From assembly GCF_003072645.1 (NCBI RefSeq), contig NZ_CP028897.1, positions 4,043,658 to 4,107,657 of the forward strand: 64,000 bases of DNA, written 5' to 3'. This DNA comes from Dongshaea marina (lineage in GTDB: Bacteria; Pseudomonadota; Gammaproteobacteria; Enterobacterales; Aeromonadaceae). Within the stretch, counting starts at the first letter, position 1, and each line of letters starts with the position of its first letter. The notes beneath the pieces are model-generated. The model worked only from the letters and a program-made list of their open reading frames with translations. It was not told the origin of the DNA and ran no database searches. Of this stretch, positions 9,810 through 22,781 are shown in pieces. The translations under genes and the position numbers were made by a program.

Positions 9810-10047
9810 ATTTCCGGATCACTGCAAACCCTGCCGGGATCCAATTCTGATAATCACTCTCAATCAGAAAACAATTGATTATTATTGCGCCATATTATAG
9901 AGTCGTCTGACTGGCAGCTCCCCTGTTGTGGCTCTTCGGGCAGCGCCTATCGGTGATCCTTTCTCAATTTACGATTTCCCCGGTCAGTTTTCCGCTGCTC
10001 CGGTCGCTTCCCTTGCTTAAAAAACGCTTATTACAAAAAGGCAAACC

Positions 10048-11290
10048 ATGTCGAATAACAAGCATAATTACATCATTCTCACCCTGATCGTCACCATAGT
10101 GATCGATATCATGGGGTGGGTCTGGTCTTCCCTATTCTGCCCTCACTATTTTTCGGGCAGGGCTCGGTATTCCCGATGGGGACTCCTCACGCTGAGCTGT
10201 GGGCTTACTCGATCGCCCTGGCGGTCTGGCCATTCGGCCTGTTTGTTGGAGGACCTGTGATCGGTGAGCTCTCGGATAAGTTTGGCCGTAAGCCGACCCT
10301 ACTGATCGCGCTGAGCCTGACTGCCGTCGCCTATGGACTCTCTGCAGCCTCGATCCTCATCGGTAACTTCTGGCTGTTTGTGGTAAGCCGCCTGATGAGT
10401 GGTGTGGTGGGTGGCGCCTATGAGGTTGCTCAGGCCACAGTGGTGGATATCAGTGATAAAGAAACCAAGGCTCGTAATCTGGGGTATGTAAGCATGGCCG
10501 CCTCCATCGGCTTTGTTATCGGCCCTGTGGTGACCAGCCTCTCTACCAGCGGCTGGCTGAGCTGGATGACCATCAGTACCCCGTTCTGGATCGCCATGGG
10601 ATTAGCCGCCATCAATACCCTGTCGATTCTAAAGCTGCTGGAGCGGGACAAGCCTAAACACCCGGATCTCAAGCTGCATCCCATCGGAGCGGCTAAGACG
10701 GTTGGTTTTTTGTTTCTGGACAAGCGGGTGCTGTATATCGGTGCCATCTATCTGCTACTGCAGGCGGGCTGGGGATTCTATACCCAGGGGGTTGCGCTGT
10801 TTATGCATCACTACTATCACTATGACACTGGCAGTACCGGCTACTTCTATGCCGCGATGGGGCTGGCGGTTGCACTCTGCAGTGTCTCGGTACAACCCTG
10901 GCTGCTCAAGCGTTTTTCGCCAAGGACTCTTTACAGTGTGATGGGGGTCATCTGTGCACTGCTGCTGGTGATAGCTATGCTCAGTAAGCCGCTGGTTGTC
11001 CAATGGATCACCGCAGTTTTAGGTTCGGCCACCCAGTTCATCTGCTATACCGTGGTGCTGATGCTGCTCTCCGGCAGCGTCTCTGAGAAGGAGCAGGGTA
11101 AGGTGATGGGTAGTGCGGGCGCAGGCTTTGGCCTGGCCTGGGGATCAATGATCTATTGATGGGGGTGCTGACCCAGCACTCTGTGGCCCTGCCGCTGGCC
11201 GCCGGTGCCATCCTGCTACTGATCAGCGTGGTGATGATCCAGGGCTATCGCTCCGCTCAATCCAAACAGCTGTTAACCGGCAACGCCTGA
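10048..11290 (+). pseudogene. MFS drug/metabolite exporter (TetA-like, DHA1), two frameshifts
   Basis: This encodes a 12-TM major facilitator of the TCR/Tet-like DHA1 family. The N-terminus (MSNNKHNYIILTLIVTIVIDIMG) starts in one frame, and the body from LVFPILPSLFFGQG onward is in another. The loop 2-3 motif GELSDKFGRKP identifies the superfamily. The reading frame breaks again near residue 360 and continues as NDLLMGVLTQHS to a TGA at 11288-11290. Each break needs one extra base, at the G4 runs 10113-10116 and 11140-11143. If repaired the protein is about 414 aa, full length for the family. As written only the internal frame 10116-11159 is open. Substrate unknown. Confidence 0.8.
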
Positions 11291-11362
11291 TCTCACCCGG
11301 GGGAGTCCTCTCCCCCGTCAGCTATACTAATTAGCCAGAACCTCTGACGTTGGGAAACCTTG

Positions 11363-12508
11363 ATGCGGTTGCGTTACTCAATCGCTCTTCTGGGTCTGCT
11401 GATCCTACCCTCATTACTCTTCGCTCAGCAAAGAGAAAGGATCTCTGTGACCTTTATCAATCCGGGCGTCTCAGATACCAAGCATGCGACCGGAGGGTTC
11501 TGGTATAAGGTCAGTCACTTCATGCAGGCGGCGGCTGCCGATCTCAATATTGATCTCGAAGTTCTGTACGCCGAACGTAAACACACCCGGCTCACCCGTC
11601 TTGCCCGCGAGGTCAGCTCCAGAGACAAAAAACCTGATTATCTGATCATTGTCAACGAGATGAAGCAGGGAGCCCCCCAGCTCGTCGAGGCGGTGCAGGC
11701 AAAGATCAAAACCCTGATGATTCTTAACACCCTGGTCAATGAGACGGATATCGCGCAATTCGGAACTCCCCGGGAGGTTTATCAAGAGTGGATTGGCTCC
11801 CTGGTTCCGGATAATCATCTGGCGGGATACAAGGTGGCAACATCGATCATTAACCGCTTACTTGAACAAAAAAATCCCTCGGACTCTGCAAAGCTTCAGA
11901 TGATAGGTCTCACCGGTGACTTTGCCACTCCGGCCGCCCTCAGCCGTAATGAAGGGCTTAAACAGGCAATCAAAGAGAATGAGCAGCTGGTTGAGCTGAA
12001 ACAGCTGCTGGTCTGCAACTGGTCACGCAAGGTTGCAAGCCACAAGACTCAACGAATTTTACATCGCTACCCGGATATCTCCGGGATCTGGTCTGCCAAT
12101 GACCCCATCGCATTAGGAGCGATGTCCGCCGCAAAACGCCTGCACAGGCAGCCAGGCAAAGATATTTTTTTCGCAGGCTTGAACTGGGATCAGCCAGCCT
12201 TAAGAGCCATCCAAAGGGGGGAGCTGGTTTCGAGTATGGGCGGACACTTCATGACCGGGGGCTGGGCGCTGGTACTACTGCATGATTATCATCATGGCAA
12301 AGACTTTGCTCAGCCGGGCGCCGCCCTCAAGATGCCGATCTTTGATGAGATCAATGCCTCCAATGTGGACAGCTACCTGGAGATGTTCGGCGATCAGGAC
12401 TGGCAAAAGATAGACTTTACCCGTTTCTCCAAGGTGTATCACCCAGAGCTTAAAAACTATGAGTTTTCTTTAAAAGGGATTTTGAAAACTCTACCAACAA
12501 AAAGCTAA
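11363..12508 (+). CDS. Periplasmic sugar-binding-like protein (type 1 fold), orphan
   Basis: A 381-aa protein with a signal peptide (MRLRYSIALLGLLILPSLLFA) and a PBP type 1 (RbsB/LuxP-like) pattern: an N-lobe strand ISVTFINPGVSD, a hinge region, GIWSANDPIALGAMSAAKR and DIFFAGLNWD in the C-lobe. No ABC transporter genes adjoin it, so a role as a ligand-binding partner of a sensor protein, as with LuxP, is possible but unproven. The start is ATG 11363; a TTG directly before it is less likely. It is monocistronic between the MFS gene and the Dabb gene. Confidence 0.75.
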   Translation: MRLRYSIALLGLLILPSLLFAQQRERISVTFINPGVSDTKHATGGFWYKVSHFMQAAAADLNIDLEVLYAERKHTRLTRLAREVSSRDKKPDYLIIVNEMKQGAPQLVEAVQAKIKTLMILNTLVNETDIAQFGTPREVYQEWIGSLVPDNHLAGYKVATSIINRLLEQKNPSDSAKLQMIGLTGDFATPAALSRNEGLKQAIKENEQLVELKQLLVCNWSRKVASHKTQRILHRYPDISGIWSANDPIALGAMSAAKRLHRQPGKDIFFAGLNWDQPALRAIQRGELVSSMGGHFMTGGWALVLLHDYHHGKDFAQPGAALKMPIFDEINASNVDSYLEMFGDQDWQKIDFTRFSKVYHPELKNYEFSLKGILKTLPTKS

Positions 12509-12651
12509 GCAACTCACAGTTGATGAGCTCCTCCCACTCGCTGATATCCCTCCTCTCAGGCATAGTACTAATAAATAGACTATCCGGGAGTGTTATTCAT
12601 CGCTATTCTTAAAAACCAGCTCTCAACCCAGGTAACCTCGGAAAATTAACC

Positions 12652-12951
12652 ATGATTCGCCATATTCTATTGATCCAATTCAAGCCAGATGCCCAACCCG
12701 AGGCGATTGAGGCGCTCCGCCAAGCCTTTCTTCGCATGCCAGATAAAATAAGCGGTGTACTGAGTATCGAGTGGGGAGAGAACGACAGCCCGGAGGGGAA
12801 AAACCAGGGATTCACTCACTGCGTGTTGATGAGCTTTGCCGATGAAGATGCACGCCAGCGCTACCTGCCACACCCGGAGCATGAGGCTCTCAAAGCTATC
12901 TTTAGACCGGTTTTGCAGGAGATCATCGTGCTGGATTACTCCCTTAGGTGA
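12652..12951 (+). CDS. Dabb (stress-responsive A/B barrel) domain protein
   Basis: A 99-aa cytoplasmic protein. The opening MIRHILLIQFKPDA, the central GVLSIEWGEN, the THCVLMSFADEDARQRYLPHPEHEA segment and the terminal IIVLDYSL are the hallmarks of the dimeric alpha+beta barrel (Dabb) family. Members occur in bacteria and plants, usually without a defined biochemical role; some are cyclases or binding proteins. It stands alone between the orphan binding protein and yggL. Confidence 0.8.
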   Translation: MIRHILLIQFKPDAQPEAIEALRQAFLRMPDKISGVLSIEWGENDSPEGKNQGFTHCVLMSFADEDARQRYLPHPEHEALKAIFRPVLQEIIVLDYSLR

Positions 12952-13049
12952 GACACAACTTAGCTCCCCAGGCGTTAAGCTGCTGATCAACGGGTCGAGT
13001 TAAGATACACTCCAGCTCAGAAAAATGAACGGGTTAAATGGGATCCTCA

Positions 13050-13397
13050 ATGAAGAGACGACTCAGAAAGAAAAAGTTTTTAGGTGAATTCAAGGTCTTC
13101 GGTGCTCCGCTGGCAATTAAACGTAACACCACCAGCGAGATGGATGATTTCATCGATGCTTTGCTGCAAGAGGCGATTGAAGCGAACCATTGTATCGCCT
13201 GTATCGGCGGCCACGCCGACATGCTTGATGGCTTTATCGAGCTGGGTACCCAGGATAATAATCCTGAGCAGGCGCTGGCACGGATCAATGAATGGCTCAA
13301 GCAACGCAGCGACATCGAGCGCTTCTTTGTGGGTGAAATCATCGATGCCGAATATGGCCCCTTTGATGAGGTAGATCAGATCGCCCATAAGCTGTAG
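13050..13397 (+). CDS. yggL: YggL-family (DUF469) 50S-associated protein
   Basis: A 115-aa protein starting KRRLRKKKFLGEFKVFGAPLA, matching the basic N-terminus of E. coli YggL, followed by a DDFID...EAIEANH segment and an acidic C-terminal half. YggL is known to associate with the 50S ribosomal subunit; its precise role is unclear. An in-frame ATG at 13038 would add four residues; the downstream ATG fits the family N-terminus better. The hairpin-repeat array begins within 15 bp of its stop codon. Confidence 0.8.
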   Translation: MKRRLRKKKFLGEFKVFGAPLAIKRNTTSEMDDFIDALLQEAIEANHCIACIGGHADMLDGFIELGTQDNNPEQALARINEWLKQRSDIERFFVGEIIDAEYGPFDEVDQIAHKL

Positions 13398-13411
13398 AGC
13401 GCTTGCAGCTG

Positions 13412-15054
13412 CTGACCGCAGGTCAAACTGCGGTCTTTCTGTATCCTGCGGATGGCGATGTGTGGCTACCGCCACAGATGTCGGGGCGCCGACAGCGCCC
13501 TACTTTTGTATCGTCAAAAGTAGGCAAAACCTCACTACGCGCGATGTATTTATCATCCCTGATAAATCTCCCCAGCTCGATATCCTATCTCGCGTTACGT
13601 TGCTCTGAGGAGCAACTTCACCCTTCCATCGAACTTCGCGGCTCGGCGATTATCATCCCTGATAATCCTCCCAGCTCGGTATCCATACCTCGCGTTTCAT
13701 TGTTCCGGGAGCAATTACACCCTGCCTCGAAAAGGACAGTAGTTATCAACGGCTTGCCTCGGCGCTTGCTCACGGGGGGTAAACTTCCCCTTTGATTCAC
13801 ACCGAAGAGTCACATTGGAATTTGAGATTGAAGGATATGGATATCCTGAAAGCAGGGCCGAGCCATGGATGGCTCGTTTCTGCGAATCTCAAAAGCCAGT
13901 GCCTCTGAGGAACGATGTGAATCGGGGGCACCCTCGGGGTTGTTAGGGGGACTGGGTGAGCAGTCCCCCTGACCCGCCGCCGCTCGGCAGCGGCTATTGT
14001 GCCGCAGGCACAAATCAGCTGACCGCAGGTCAAGCTGAACCTGCTTTATCCTGCGGATGGGTGTTTGTGGCTACCGCCACAGGAGTGCCGGACTGGCCGG
14101 CGGCAGGCAAGAAGGGGCGCTCGTCCTCCCCCTCTTGCATCTCCCGGGACGCCCCGGATCTCGCTTTATCTTCACAATAACAGGGAATTCGAGGCACCAA
14201 ACAAACGGGATGTCCCTATCCCGATTGTTCTCTCACAACTTCCTGTTGTTCGACCTCAAATTCCCAATTATTGCTCAGCACTCGCTCACGGGGGTTAGGG
14301 CCCCGTCGATTTGCTCCGAGAGCTTCAGATGGGAGTAGAGGGTAAGCGGTATGGATACCGCGAAAAGGCAGCCAGTACAGGGAGGTACTGTTTGTCTGTA
14401 CCTTTGCGAATTTGAAACTTAAGGATGAAGCAAATCCCGGGGTGTCCTTGGGAGTGAAGAGGGTATTGGACAAGCAATACCCTTTTCCCGCCACCGCTCT
14501 GCAGCGGCATCTGTGCTGAAAGCACAAAACCTTCTGACCGCAGGTCAAGCTGAACCTGCTTTATCCTGCGGATGGCGATGTGTGGCTACCGCTACAGATG
14601 TCGGGGCGCCGACAGCGCCCTACTTTTGTATCGTCAAAAGTAGGCAAAACCTGGCTACGCGCGATGTATTTATCATCCCTGATAAATCTCCCCAGCTCGA
14701 TATCCTATCTCGCGTTACGTTGCTCTAAGGAGCAACTTCACCCTGCCTCGAAAAGGACAGGAGCTATCAACGGCTTGCCTCTGCACTCACTCACGGGGGG
14801 TTAGGGCCCCGTCGATTTGCTCCGAGAGCTTCAGATGGGAGTAGAGGGTAAGCGGTATGGATACCGCGAAAAGGCAACCAGTACAGGGAGGTACTGTTTG
14901 CCTGTACCTTTGCGAATTTGAAACTTAAGGATGAAGCAAATCCCGGGGTGTCCTTGGGAGTGAAGAGGGTATTGGACAAGCAATACCCTTTTCCCGCCGC
15001 CGCTCGGCAGCGGCATCTGTGCTGAAAGCACAAAACCTTCTGACCGCAGGTCAA
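13412..15054 (+). repeat. Tandem array of hairpin-rich non-coding repeat units
   Basis: Three near-tandem units of about 607, 515 and 506 bp are delimited by CTGACCGCAGGTCAA at 13412, 14019, 14534 and 15040. Segment 14295-14548 recurs almost identically at 14801-15054 (offset 506), and 13442-13625 recurs at 14562-14745 (offset 1120). Each unit is a chain of short inverted repeats: TGTGGC/GCCACA, GGGCGC/GCGCCC, CTACTTTTG/CAAAAGTAG, ATTTATCA/TGATAAAT, CAGTAC/GTACTG, GCGGTAT/ATACCGC, TGTGCC/GGCACA. Open frames here lack ribosome-binding sites and family signatures and are not credible genes. No tRNA, IS end or transposase is present. Related blocks occur at 31.2-32.0, 47.4 and 53.4 kb. Confidence 0.9.
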
Positions 15055-15108
15055 ACCAACATGATTACCCGTAGTCCGCGGCCGGACAGTTGTGCCGTAG
15101 GCACAAAA

Positions 15109-15800
15109 TCAGCTTAAAGCGAGCCTCACGGCCGAGGCCGCATGTATTTGCGTCGTATCATAGAGAGGCACAGAGGTGTGTTGCTGTTGCACCAACAATG
15201 CGATCTCGGTGCAACCAAGGATGACCGCCTGGGCTCCCCTTTCCCTGAGTCCATCTATGATGGTGAGATATTGCGCTCTGGAGCTCTCTCTAACTTCTCC
15301 ACGGCAGAGCTCCTGGTAGATGATGTGATGGACCTGCTCACGCTCCTGAACATCGGGAATCAATACCTCAATTCCAAACTCATCTTGCAGGCGTCCCCGA
15401 TAAAAATCCTGCTCCATGGTAAAGCGGGTCCCCAGCAGGCCAACACGGCGGATGCCCGCCTCGGCTAAGCGAGTCGCCGTCGCATCCGCAATGTGAAGCA
15501 GCGGGATCTGGATCGCCTGCTGAATTTTCGGGGCTACCTTGTGCATGGTGTTGGTGCAGATCAGCAGAAAATCAGCACCGGCGGCCTCCACCGACTGGGC
15601 CTCTCGGCTGAGAATTTCGGCGGTTTCATCCCAATCTCCTGCGTGCTGCAGCGCTTCAATCTTGGCGAAATCGACACTCACCATGGTAATTTGGGCACTA
15701 TGTAACCCCCAAGCTCCGCCTTCACTCCCTCATTGAGAAGCTTGTAATAGCTAAGGGTCGATTCCCAACTCATGCCCCCGAGTAACCCTATGGTCTTCAT
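15109..15800 (-). pseudogene. Aspartate/glutamate racemase family protein, frameshifted
   Basis: The N-terminus MKTIGLLGGMSWEST (ATG at 15800) and the rest (from VSVDFAKIE) lie in different frames. One extra base in the G5 run (C5 on the top strand, 15706-15710) would join them into a protein of about 230 aa. Both catalytic cysteines of the cofactor-independent racemase fold are visible, in LICTNTMH and ILGCTEI, as in YgeA-type broad-specificity amino-acid racemases. As written only the frame from 15684 is open, lacking the N-terminal glycine loop. The 3' end abuts the repeat array; the stop codon lies just after a TGTGCC/GGCACA hairpin. icd lies upstream on the same strand, separated by a terminator. 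Confidence 0.78.
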
Positions 15801-15872
15801 TCGTATGCTCCGCTTTATCTGATTGAAACAGGGACTCAATCTTATAGCTTCTGTCTCAAAGATAAAACGAAA

Positions 15873-15895
15873 CAAGGGGAGCTAAGCTCCCCTTG
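15873..15895 (-). terminator. Hairpin terminator after icd
   Basis: A perfect 11-bp inverted repeat with a single central base (15873-15883 with 15885-15895) lies 24 bp past the icd stop. On the minus strand it is followed by GTTTCGTTTTATCTTT, a broken T-rich tract. Confidence 0.65.
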
Positions 15896-15918
15896 TGAGG
15901 TTTAAAGTGCTCCCCTGA

Positions 15919-18490
<2,572 letters not shown>

Positions 18491-19657
18491 TTAAAGCCCC
18501 AGGGCATACTTCAGGGCCCGCTTTTTCAGGGGGCCGCTGTGCTCAGCGCCCCATAGCCCGATATTACGTAACACCTTTAGCGGAAAACGCTCACAGCCAA
18601 AACCCAGATAGAAGAGATCCATGGCACTCTGCATCAAAAGATTGTCGCGCTTACGCTGCTTTTGATACTGAGCCAACCACTCCAGCCCGGCCCAATCTGA
18701 AGCTTTCCAGGCCTGATGAAACAGCTCACTCAGGCAGGCCACATCTTTAAAGCCAATATTCACCCCCTGGCCGGCCATGGGGTGGATGGTGTGGGCCGCA
18801 TCTCCGAGCACCACCACCCGGCCCTTGTGATACTGCTGGGCATGACGCCGGGTCAGTGGAAAGCTGCCCGCAGCTTCAACCTTGATCCTTGCGAGCCTGT
18901 GCGGAAAAGCCTCCATGATGATCTCGGCCAGTGCATTATGCTCAAGTTTCATCAGAGCTTTTATTTTTTGCGGGCTGTCATACCAGACCAAAGAGGCCTT
19001 ATTGCCCCCCAGAGGAAGCAAGGCCCTCGGGCCTGATGGATAAAACTGCTGCCAGGTACAGGGCTCAAGGCTCTGCTCGCAGCGCACATTGATCAGCATG
19101 CAGTGCTGGCGATAATCCCATTGGGTGACCCCGATTCCACTCAACTGACGAATCGCGGAGTGAGCTCCATCTGCCGCCACCACCAGGTTAGCCTTAATCC
19201 GCTCCCCCGAATCCAGGGTAAGCTCGGCAAAATCCGGCTCCTGATGAAGCTCTGCCACTTTGGCCGGAAGGCGCCAGCTGACATTGGAATGAGCCTTAAG
19301 TTGCTCCCACAGTCCAAGCTGGATCAGTCGGTTCTCCACCATGTAGCCAAGATGAGAAAGCCCCAGCTGGGAGCTATCAAACAGCAGCGGGTTTTGTTCA
19401 TCCTCCCAGCAAGTCAGCTGGGTGTAGGGGGCAGCTCGCATCCGGGCAATGCTGTCCCATGCACCACACTGCTCCAGGAGCTTAACCGAGTTCCTGCTGA
19501 TCGCCGAGACTCGAAGATCCATCGATTGCTTAGGTTCAAAAGGGATCGGTGTGCTCTGCTCAATCAAACACAGGGAACAACCGCTGGGGGCTAACGAGGC
19601 CGCAAGGAGTGCGCCGGTCATTCCCGCCCCGACGATGACGATATCAAACTGTTGCAT
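18491..19657 (-). CDS. ubiF: 2-octaprenyl-3-methyl-6-methoxy-1,4-benzoquinol hydroxylase (UbiF)
   Basis: A 388-aa FAD-dependent aromatic hydroxylase of the UbiH/UbiF/COQ6 family acting in ubiquinone synthesis at the inner membrane. It has the N-terminal dinucleotide-binding GAGMTG (residues 10-15), the AADGAHSAIR motif in the middle, and GDAAHTIHPMAGQGVN with the second FAD signature near 275-290. Family motifs do not separate UbiF from UbiH or VisC; the divergent pairing with miaB is the E. coli ubiF arrangement and decides the call. The 5' ends of ubiF and miaB are about 175 bp apart. Confidence 0.88.
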   Translation of the reverse strand: MQQFDIVIVGAGMTGALLAASLAPSGCSLCLIEQSTPIPFEPKQSMDLRVSAISRNSVKLLEQCGAWDSIARMRAAPYTQLTCWEDEQNPLLFDSSQLGLSHLGYMVENRLIQLGLWEQLKAHSNVSWRLPAKVAELHQEPDFAELTLDSGERIKANLVVAADGAHSAIRQLSGIGVTQWDYRQHCMLINVRCEQSLEPCTWQQFYPSGPRALLPLGGNKASLVWYDSPQKIKALMKLEHNALAEIIMEAFPHRLARIKVEAAGSFPLTRRHAQQYHKGRVVVLGDAAHTIHPMAGQGVNIGFKDVACLSELFHQAWKASDWAGLEWLAQYQKQRKRDNLLMQSAMDLFYLGFGCERFPLKVLRNIGLWGAEHSGPLKKRALKYALGL

Positions 19658-19831
19658 ACTGGCTCAAAATAGCTGGAGGAGTCATGAATTTTAATCCGCC
19701 TCTTCTTCGTCCGCCATCGCAAAATGTATCCCCAAAAAAGGATCTGCATACAATCTGGCCAGATGGCGAACAAACCGTTAGAATAGCCGGCTATTTTCCA
19801 GAAACCACGTTCCCTAGCGGTAGTTAGCTTC

Positions 19832-21268
19832 ATGAGTAAAAAAGTTCATATCAAAACCTGGGGCTGTCAGATGAATGAATACGATTCATCCAAGATAGCC
19901 GATCTTCTCAATAGCACTCTCGGTTACCAAGTCACCGAGGAGCCTGAGCAGGCGGATCTGCTGCTGCTCAATACCTGCTCAATCCGTGAGAAGGCACAGG
20001 AGAAAGTGTTTCATCAGTTAGGACGCTGGAAAAACCTCAAACAGAACAAGCCAGAACTGGTGATCGGCGTCGGTGGCTGTGTTGCTTCCCAGGAAGGCGA
20101 TCACATCCGTGCCCGCGCTCCCTATGTGGATCTGATCTTCGGTCCCCAGACCCTGCACCGCCTGCCGAGAATGATTACCGAGGTTCAGTCAGGCCATGGT
20201 AGTCAGATGGATATATCTTTCCCTGAGATTGAAAAGTTCGACTCCCTGCCGGAGCCGCGCGCCGAAGGCCCGACCGCCTTTGTTTCGATCATGGAAGGCT
20301 GCTCCAAATACTGCTCTTACTGCGTGGTACCTTACACCCGTGGCGAAGAGGTGAGCCGTCCTCTGGATGATGTGCTCTATGAAATTGCTCAGCTGGCCGA
20401 TCAGGGGGTGCGCGAGATCAACCTTCTGGGGCAGAATGTCAACGCCTATCGGGGTGCCACCTTTGATGGTGAGATCTGCCGCTTCTCCGAGCTGCTGCGC
20501 CTGGTAGCCTCCATCGATGGCATCGACCGCATCCGCTATACCACCAGCCACCCGATGGAGTTTACCGACGATATCATCGAGGTCTACAAGGATACCCCTG
20601 AGCTGGTGAGCTTCCTGCACCTGCCGGTACAAAGTGGCTCCGATCGGGTGCTGACCATGATGAAGCGGCCTCACACGGCTCTTGAATATAAGTCAACGAT
20701 TCGTAAACTGAAGAAGGCGCGCCCGGATATCAGCATCAGCTCCGACTTTATCGTCGGCTTCCCGGGCGAGACCCAGGATGACTTCGAGCGCACCATGCAA
20801 CTGATTAGGGATGTGAACTTCGATCAAAGCTTCAGCTTTATCTTTAGTCCGCGCCCCGGAACACCAGCGGCGGATATGCCCGATGACACGCCGATGGAAG
20901 AGAAAAAGCAGCGCCTCTATGAGCTGCAACACCAGATCACCCATCAGGCGATGCTGATCGGCCGCCAGATGCTTGGCACCACCCAGCGAATTCTGGTTGA
21001 AGGTCCCTCCAAGCATAACCCGATGGAGCTGCGTGGCCGCACTGAAAATAACCGGGTGGTCAACTTTGAAGGACCCCACTCCCTGGTCGGTAAGTTTGCC
21101 GATGTTGAGATCACCGAGGTGATGCCGAACTCGCTGCGTGCCACCCTGATCCGGGGTGAAGATGAGATCGAACTGCGAGAGCAGATGGCTCCGGCAGAGG
21201 CGATGGCCAAGTATGGCCAGACTCAGGAAGATGAACTGGGTGTCGGAACCTTCACTCCTGTCGCTTAA
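19832..21268 (+). CDS. miaB: tRNA-2-methylthio-N6-dimethylallyladenosine synthase
   Basis: A 478-aa radical-SAM methylthiotransferase modifying i6A37 of tRNAs reading UNN codons. The N-terminal UPF0004 domain supplies three cluster-binding cysteines (in WGCQMN, NTCSIRE and GGCVAS). The radical-SAM CxxxCxxC is CSKYCSYC near residues 157-164, and a C-terminal TRAM domain follows from about 380. Length matches E. coli MiaB (474). It is followed after 26 bp by ybeZ, so it probably heads the ybeZYX-lnt transcript. Confidence 0.97.
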   Translation: MSKKVHIKTWGCQMNEYDSSKIADLLNSTLGYQVTEEPEQADLLLLNTCSIREKAQEKVFHQLGRWKNLKQNKPELVIGVGGCVASQEGDHIRARAPYVDLIFGPQTLHRLPRMITEVQSGHGSQMDISFPEIEKFDSLPEPRAEGPTAFVSIMEGCSKYCSYCVVPYTRGEEVSRPLDDVLYEIAQLADQGVREINLLGQNVNAYRGATFDGEICRFSELLRLVASIDGIDRIRYTTSHPMEFTDDIIEVYKDTPELVSFLHLPVQSGSDRVLTMMKRPHTALEYKSTIRKLKKARPDISISSDFIVGFPGETQDDFERTMQLIRDVNFDQSFSFIFSPRPGTPAADMPDDTPMEEKKQRLYELQHQITHQAMLIGRQMLGTTQRILVEGPSKHNPMELRGRTENNRVVNFEGPHSLVGKFADVEITEVMPNSLRATLIRGEDEIELREQMAPAEAMAKYGQTQEDELGVGTFTPVA

Positions 21269-21294
21269 TCAAAACATAAAACAAAGAGGCGATC

Positions 21295-22302
21295 GTGACC
21301 CAATCGATCCTGACCCTCGAGCTTGAACTGGAACCAGCCGACGATCGTCGGCTGGCAAGCCTGTGCGGTCCACTCAACGATAATATTCAACAGCTGGAGC
21401 GCCGGCTGGGCATTGAGATCAACTCCAATAATTACCATTTCCAGGTCATCGGCAGCTCCCGTAATGTCAGGGCCTGCATCGATATCCTTAAAAAGCTCTA
21501 CCTGGACACCCAACCCCTCAAAGGCAAGGCAGTTCCGGATATTACCCCGGAGAAGGTGCACCTGGCGATTCGCGAGGCGCGGGTGCTTGAACAGAACGCC
21601 ACCCCAACCCCTTATGGCAAAGAGGTGACGATCAAGACCAAACGGGGCCTAATCAAACCACGGACCCCAAACCAGGCTCAATACATCGGCAATATCCTGC
21701 GCCACGATATTACCTTCGGGATTGGCCCTGCCGGAACCGGTAAGACCTACCTGGCGGTAGCTGCGGCGGTGGATGCCCTGGAGCGCCAGGAGGTACGACG
21801 TCTGCTGCTAACCCGCCCGGCTGTTGAGGCCGGTGAGAAGCTGGGCTTTTTGCCAGGCGATCTCAGCCAGAAGGTCGACCCCTACCTGCGCCCCCTGTAT
21901 GACGCACTGCTGGATATGCTGGGCTTTGAGAAAGTTGAAAAGCTGGTCGAGCGTAAGGTGATTGAGATAGCACCTCTCGCCTACATGCGTGGCCGAACCC
22001 TCAATGATGCCTTCGTGATCCTGGATGAGAGCCAGAACACCACGGTTGAGCAGATGAAGATGTTCCTCACCCGGATCGGCTTCAACTCTAAGGCCGTCAT
22101 CACCGGAGATATCACCCAAATCGATCTGCCGCGTAACCAGCGCTCGGGGCTGCGTCACTCGCTGGAGGTTCTCAGGGAGGTTGACGAAATTAGCTTTAAT
22201 CTGTTCTGCGCAGACGACGTGGTTCGTCACCCTGTGGTGGCCCGGATTGTTCAGGCCTATGAGAAGTATGAAGCGGATCACCGCAAGGAGCAGCAGGCAT
22301 GA
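21295..22302 (+). CDS. ybeZ: PhoH-family ATPase YbeZ
   Basis: A 335-aa P-loop protein with a GTG start, an N-terminal KH-like region, Walker [12 protein letters not shown] near residues 143-153, and Walker [12 protein letters not shown]. Family members act with the RNase YbeY in RNA/ribosome metabolism, probably as RNA-dependent nucleotidases or helicases; this is knowledge of the family. The 3' end overlaps ybeY by 4 bp (ATGA), indicating translational coupling. Confidence 0.95.
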   Translation: MTQSILTLELELEPADDRRLASLCGPLNDNIQQLERRLGIEINSNNYHFQVIGSSRNVRACIDILKKLYLDTQPLKGKAVPDITPEKVHLAIREARVLEQNATPTPYGKEVTIKTKRGLIKPRTPNQAQYIGNILRHDITFGIGPAGTGKTYLAVAAAVDALERQEVRRLLLTRPAVEAGEKLGFLPGDLSQKVDPYLRPLYDALLDMLGFEKVEKLVERKVIEIAPLAYMRGRTLNDAFVILDESQNTTVEQMKMFLTRIGFNSKAVITGDITQIDLPRNQRSGLRHSLEVLREVDEISFNLFCADDVVRHPVVARIVQAYEKYEADHRKEQQA

Positions 22303-22763
22303 GTATCACCCTGGATCTGCAAATTGCCTGTGACGAACAAGCGTCCCTGCCAACGGCAGAGCAGTTTCAGCACTGGTGTGAGGCCGCCATTTTGCCGTTT
22401 CAGGCCGAGGCGGAGCTGACGGTTCGCATTGTAGAGAGTGAAGAAAGTCAGCAGCTAAACGCCCAGTATCGGGGAAAGGACAAGCCTACCAATGTGCTCT
22501 CCTTTCCCTTTGAAGTACCGGATGGTATAGAGCTTCCATTGCTCGGCGATCTGGTGATTAGCCATCAGGTAGTTGCCCGGGAAGCCCGGGAGCAGAACAA
22601 GAGCGAACAGGCACACTGGGCTCATATGGTTGTGCATGGCTGTCTGCACCTGCTGGGCTATGATCATATTGAAGATCAGCAAGCCGAAGAGATGGAACAG
22701 CAAGAACGGGAGATCTTGGCAGATCTGGGTTATGCTGATCCATATCAGGATGACGAAAGCTGA
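22299..22763 (+). CDS. ybeY: Endoribonuclease YbeY
   Basis: A 154-aa single-strand RNA endonuclease for 16S rRNA 3' maturation and 70S quality control. The zinc-binding H3xH5xH motif is complete ([11 protein letters not shown], residues about 113-123), and the conserved [15 protein letters not shown] strand is at 50-65. It overlaps ybeZ by 4 bp, and corC starts 19 bp later, so it is part of one operon. Confidence 0.96.
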   Translation: MSITLDLQIACDEQASLPTAEQFQHWCEAAILPFQAEAELTVRIVESEESQQLNAQYRGKDKPTNVLSFPFEVPDGIELPLLGDLVISHQVVAREAREQNKSEQAHWAHMVVHGCLHLLGYDHIEDQQAEEMEQQEREILADLGYADPYQDDES

Positions 22764-22781
22764 AGGAGAACCACAAAACTC

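Noticed and set aside
9277-9878. ORFs of 76-90 codons across the tRNA operon
   Set aside because: They are frames through tRNA genes; the repeated peptide pattern reflects the duplicated tRNA-Gln and tRNA-Met.
13412-15054. CRISPR array
   Set aside because: Repeats are hundreds of bases long and themselves hairpin chains; there are no regular 28-37-bp repeats with unique spacers and no cas genes.
13412-15054. Insertion sequence or transposon
   Set aside because: No transposase frame, no terminal inverted repeats bounding the block and no target-site duplication could be found.
13403-15105. Many ORFs of 60-110 codons in the 13.4-15.1 kb region, on both strands
   Set aside because: They fall on the hairpin repeats, recur because the DNA is duplicated, lack ribosome-binding sites and show no protein-family features.
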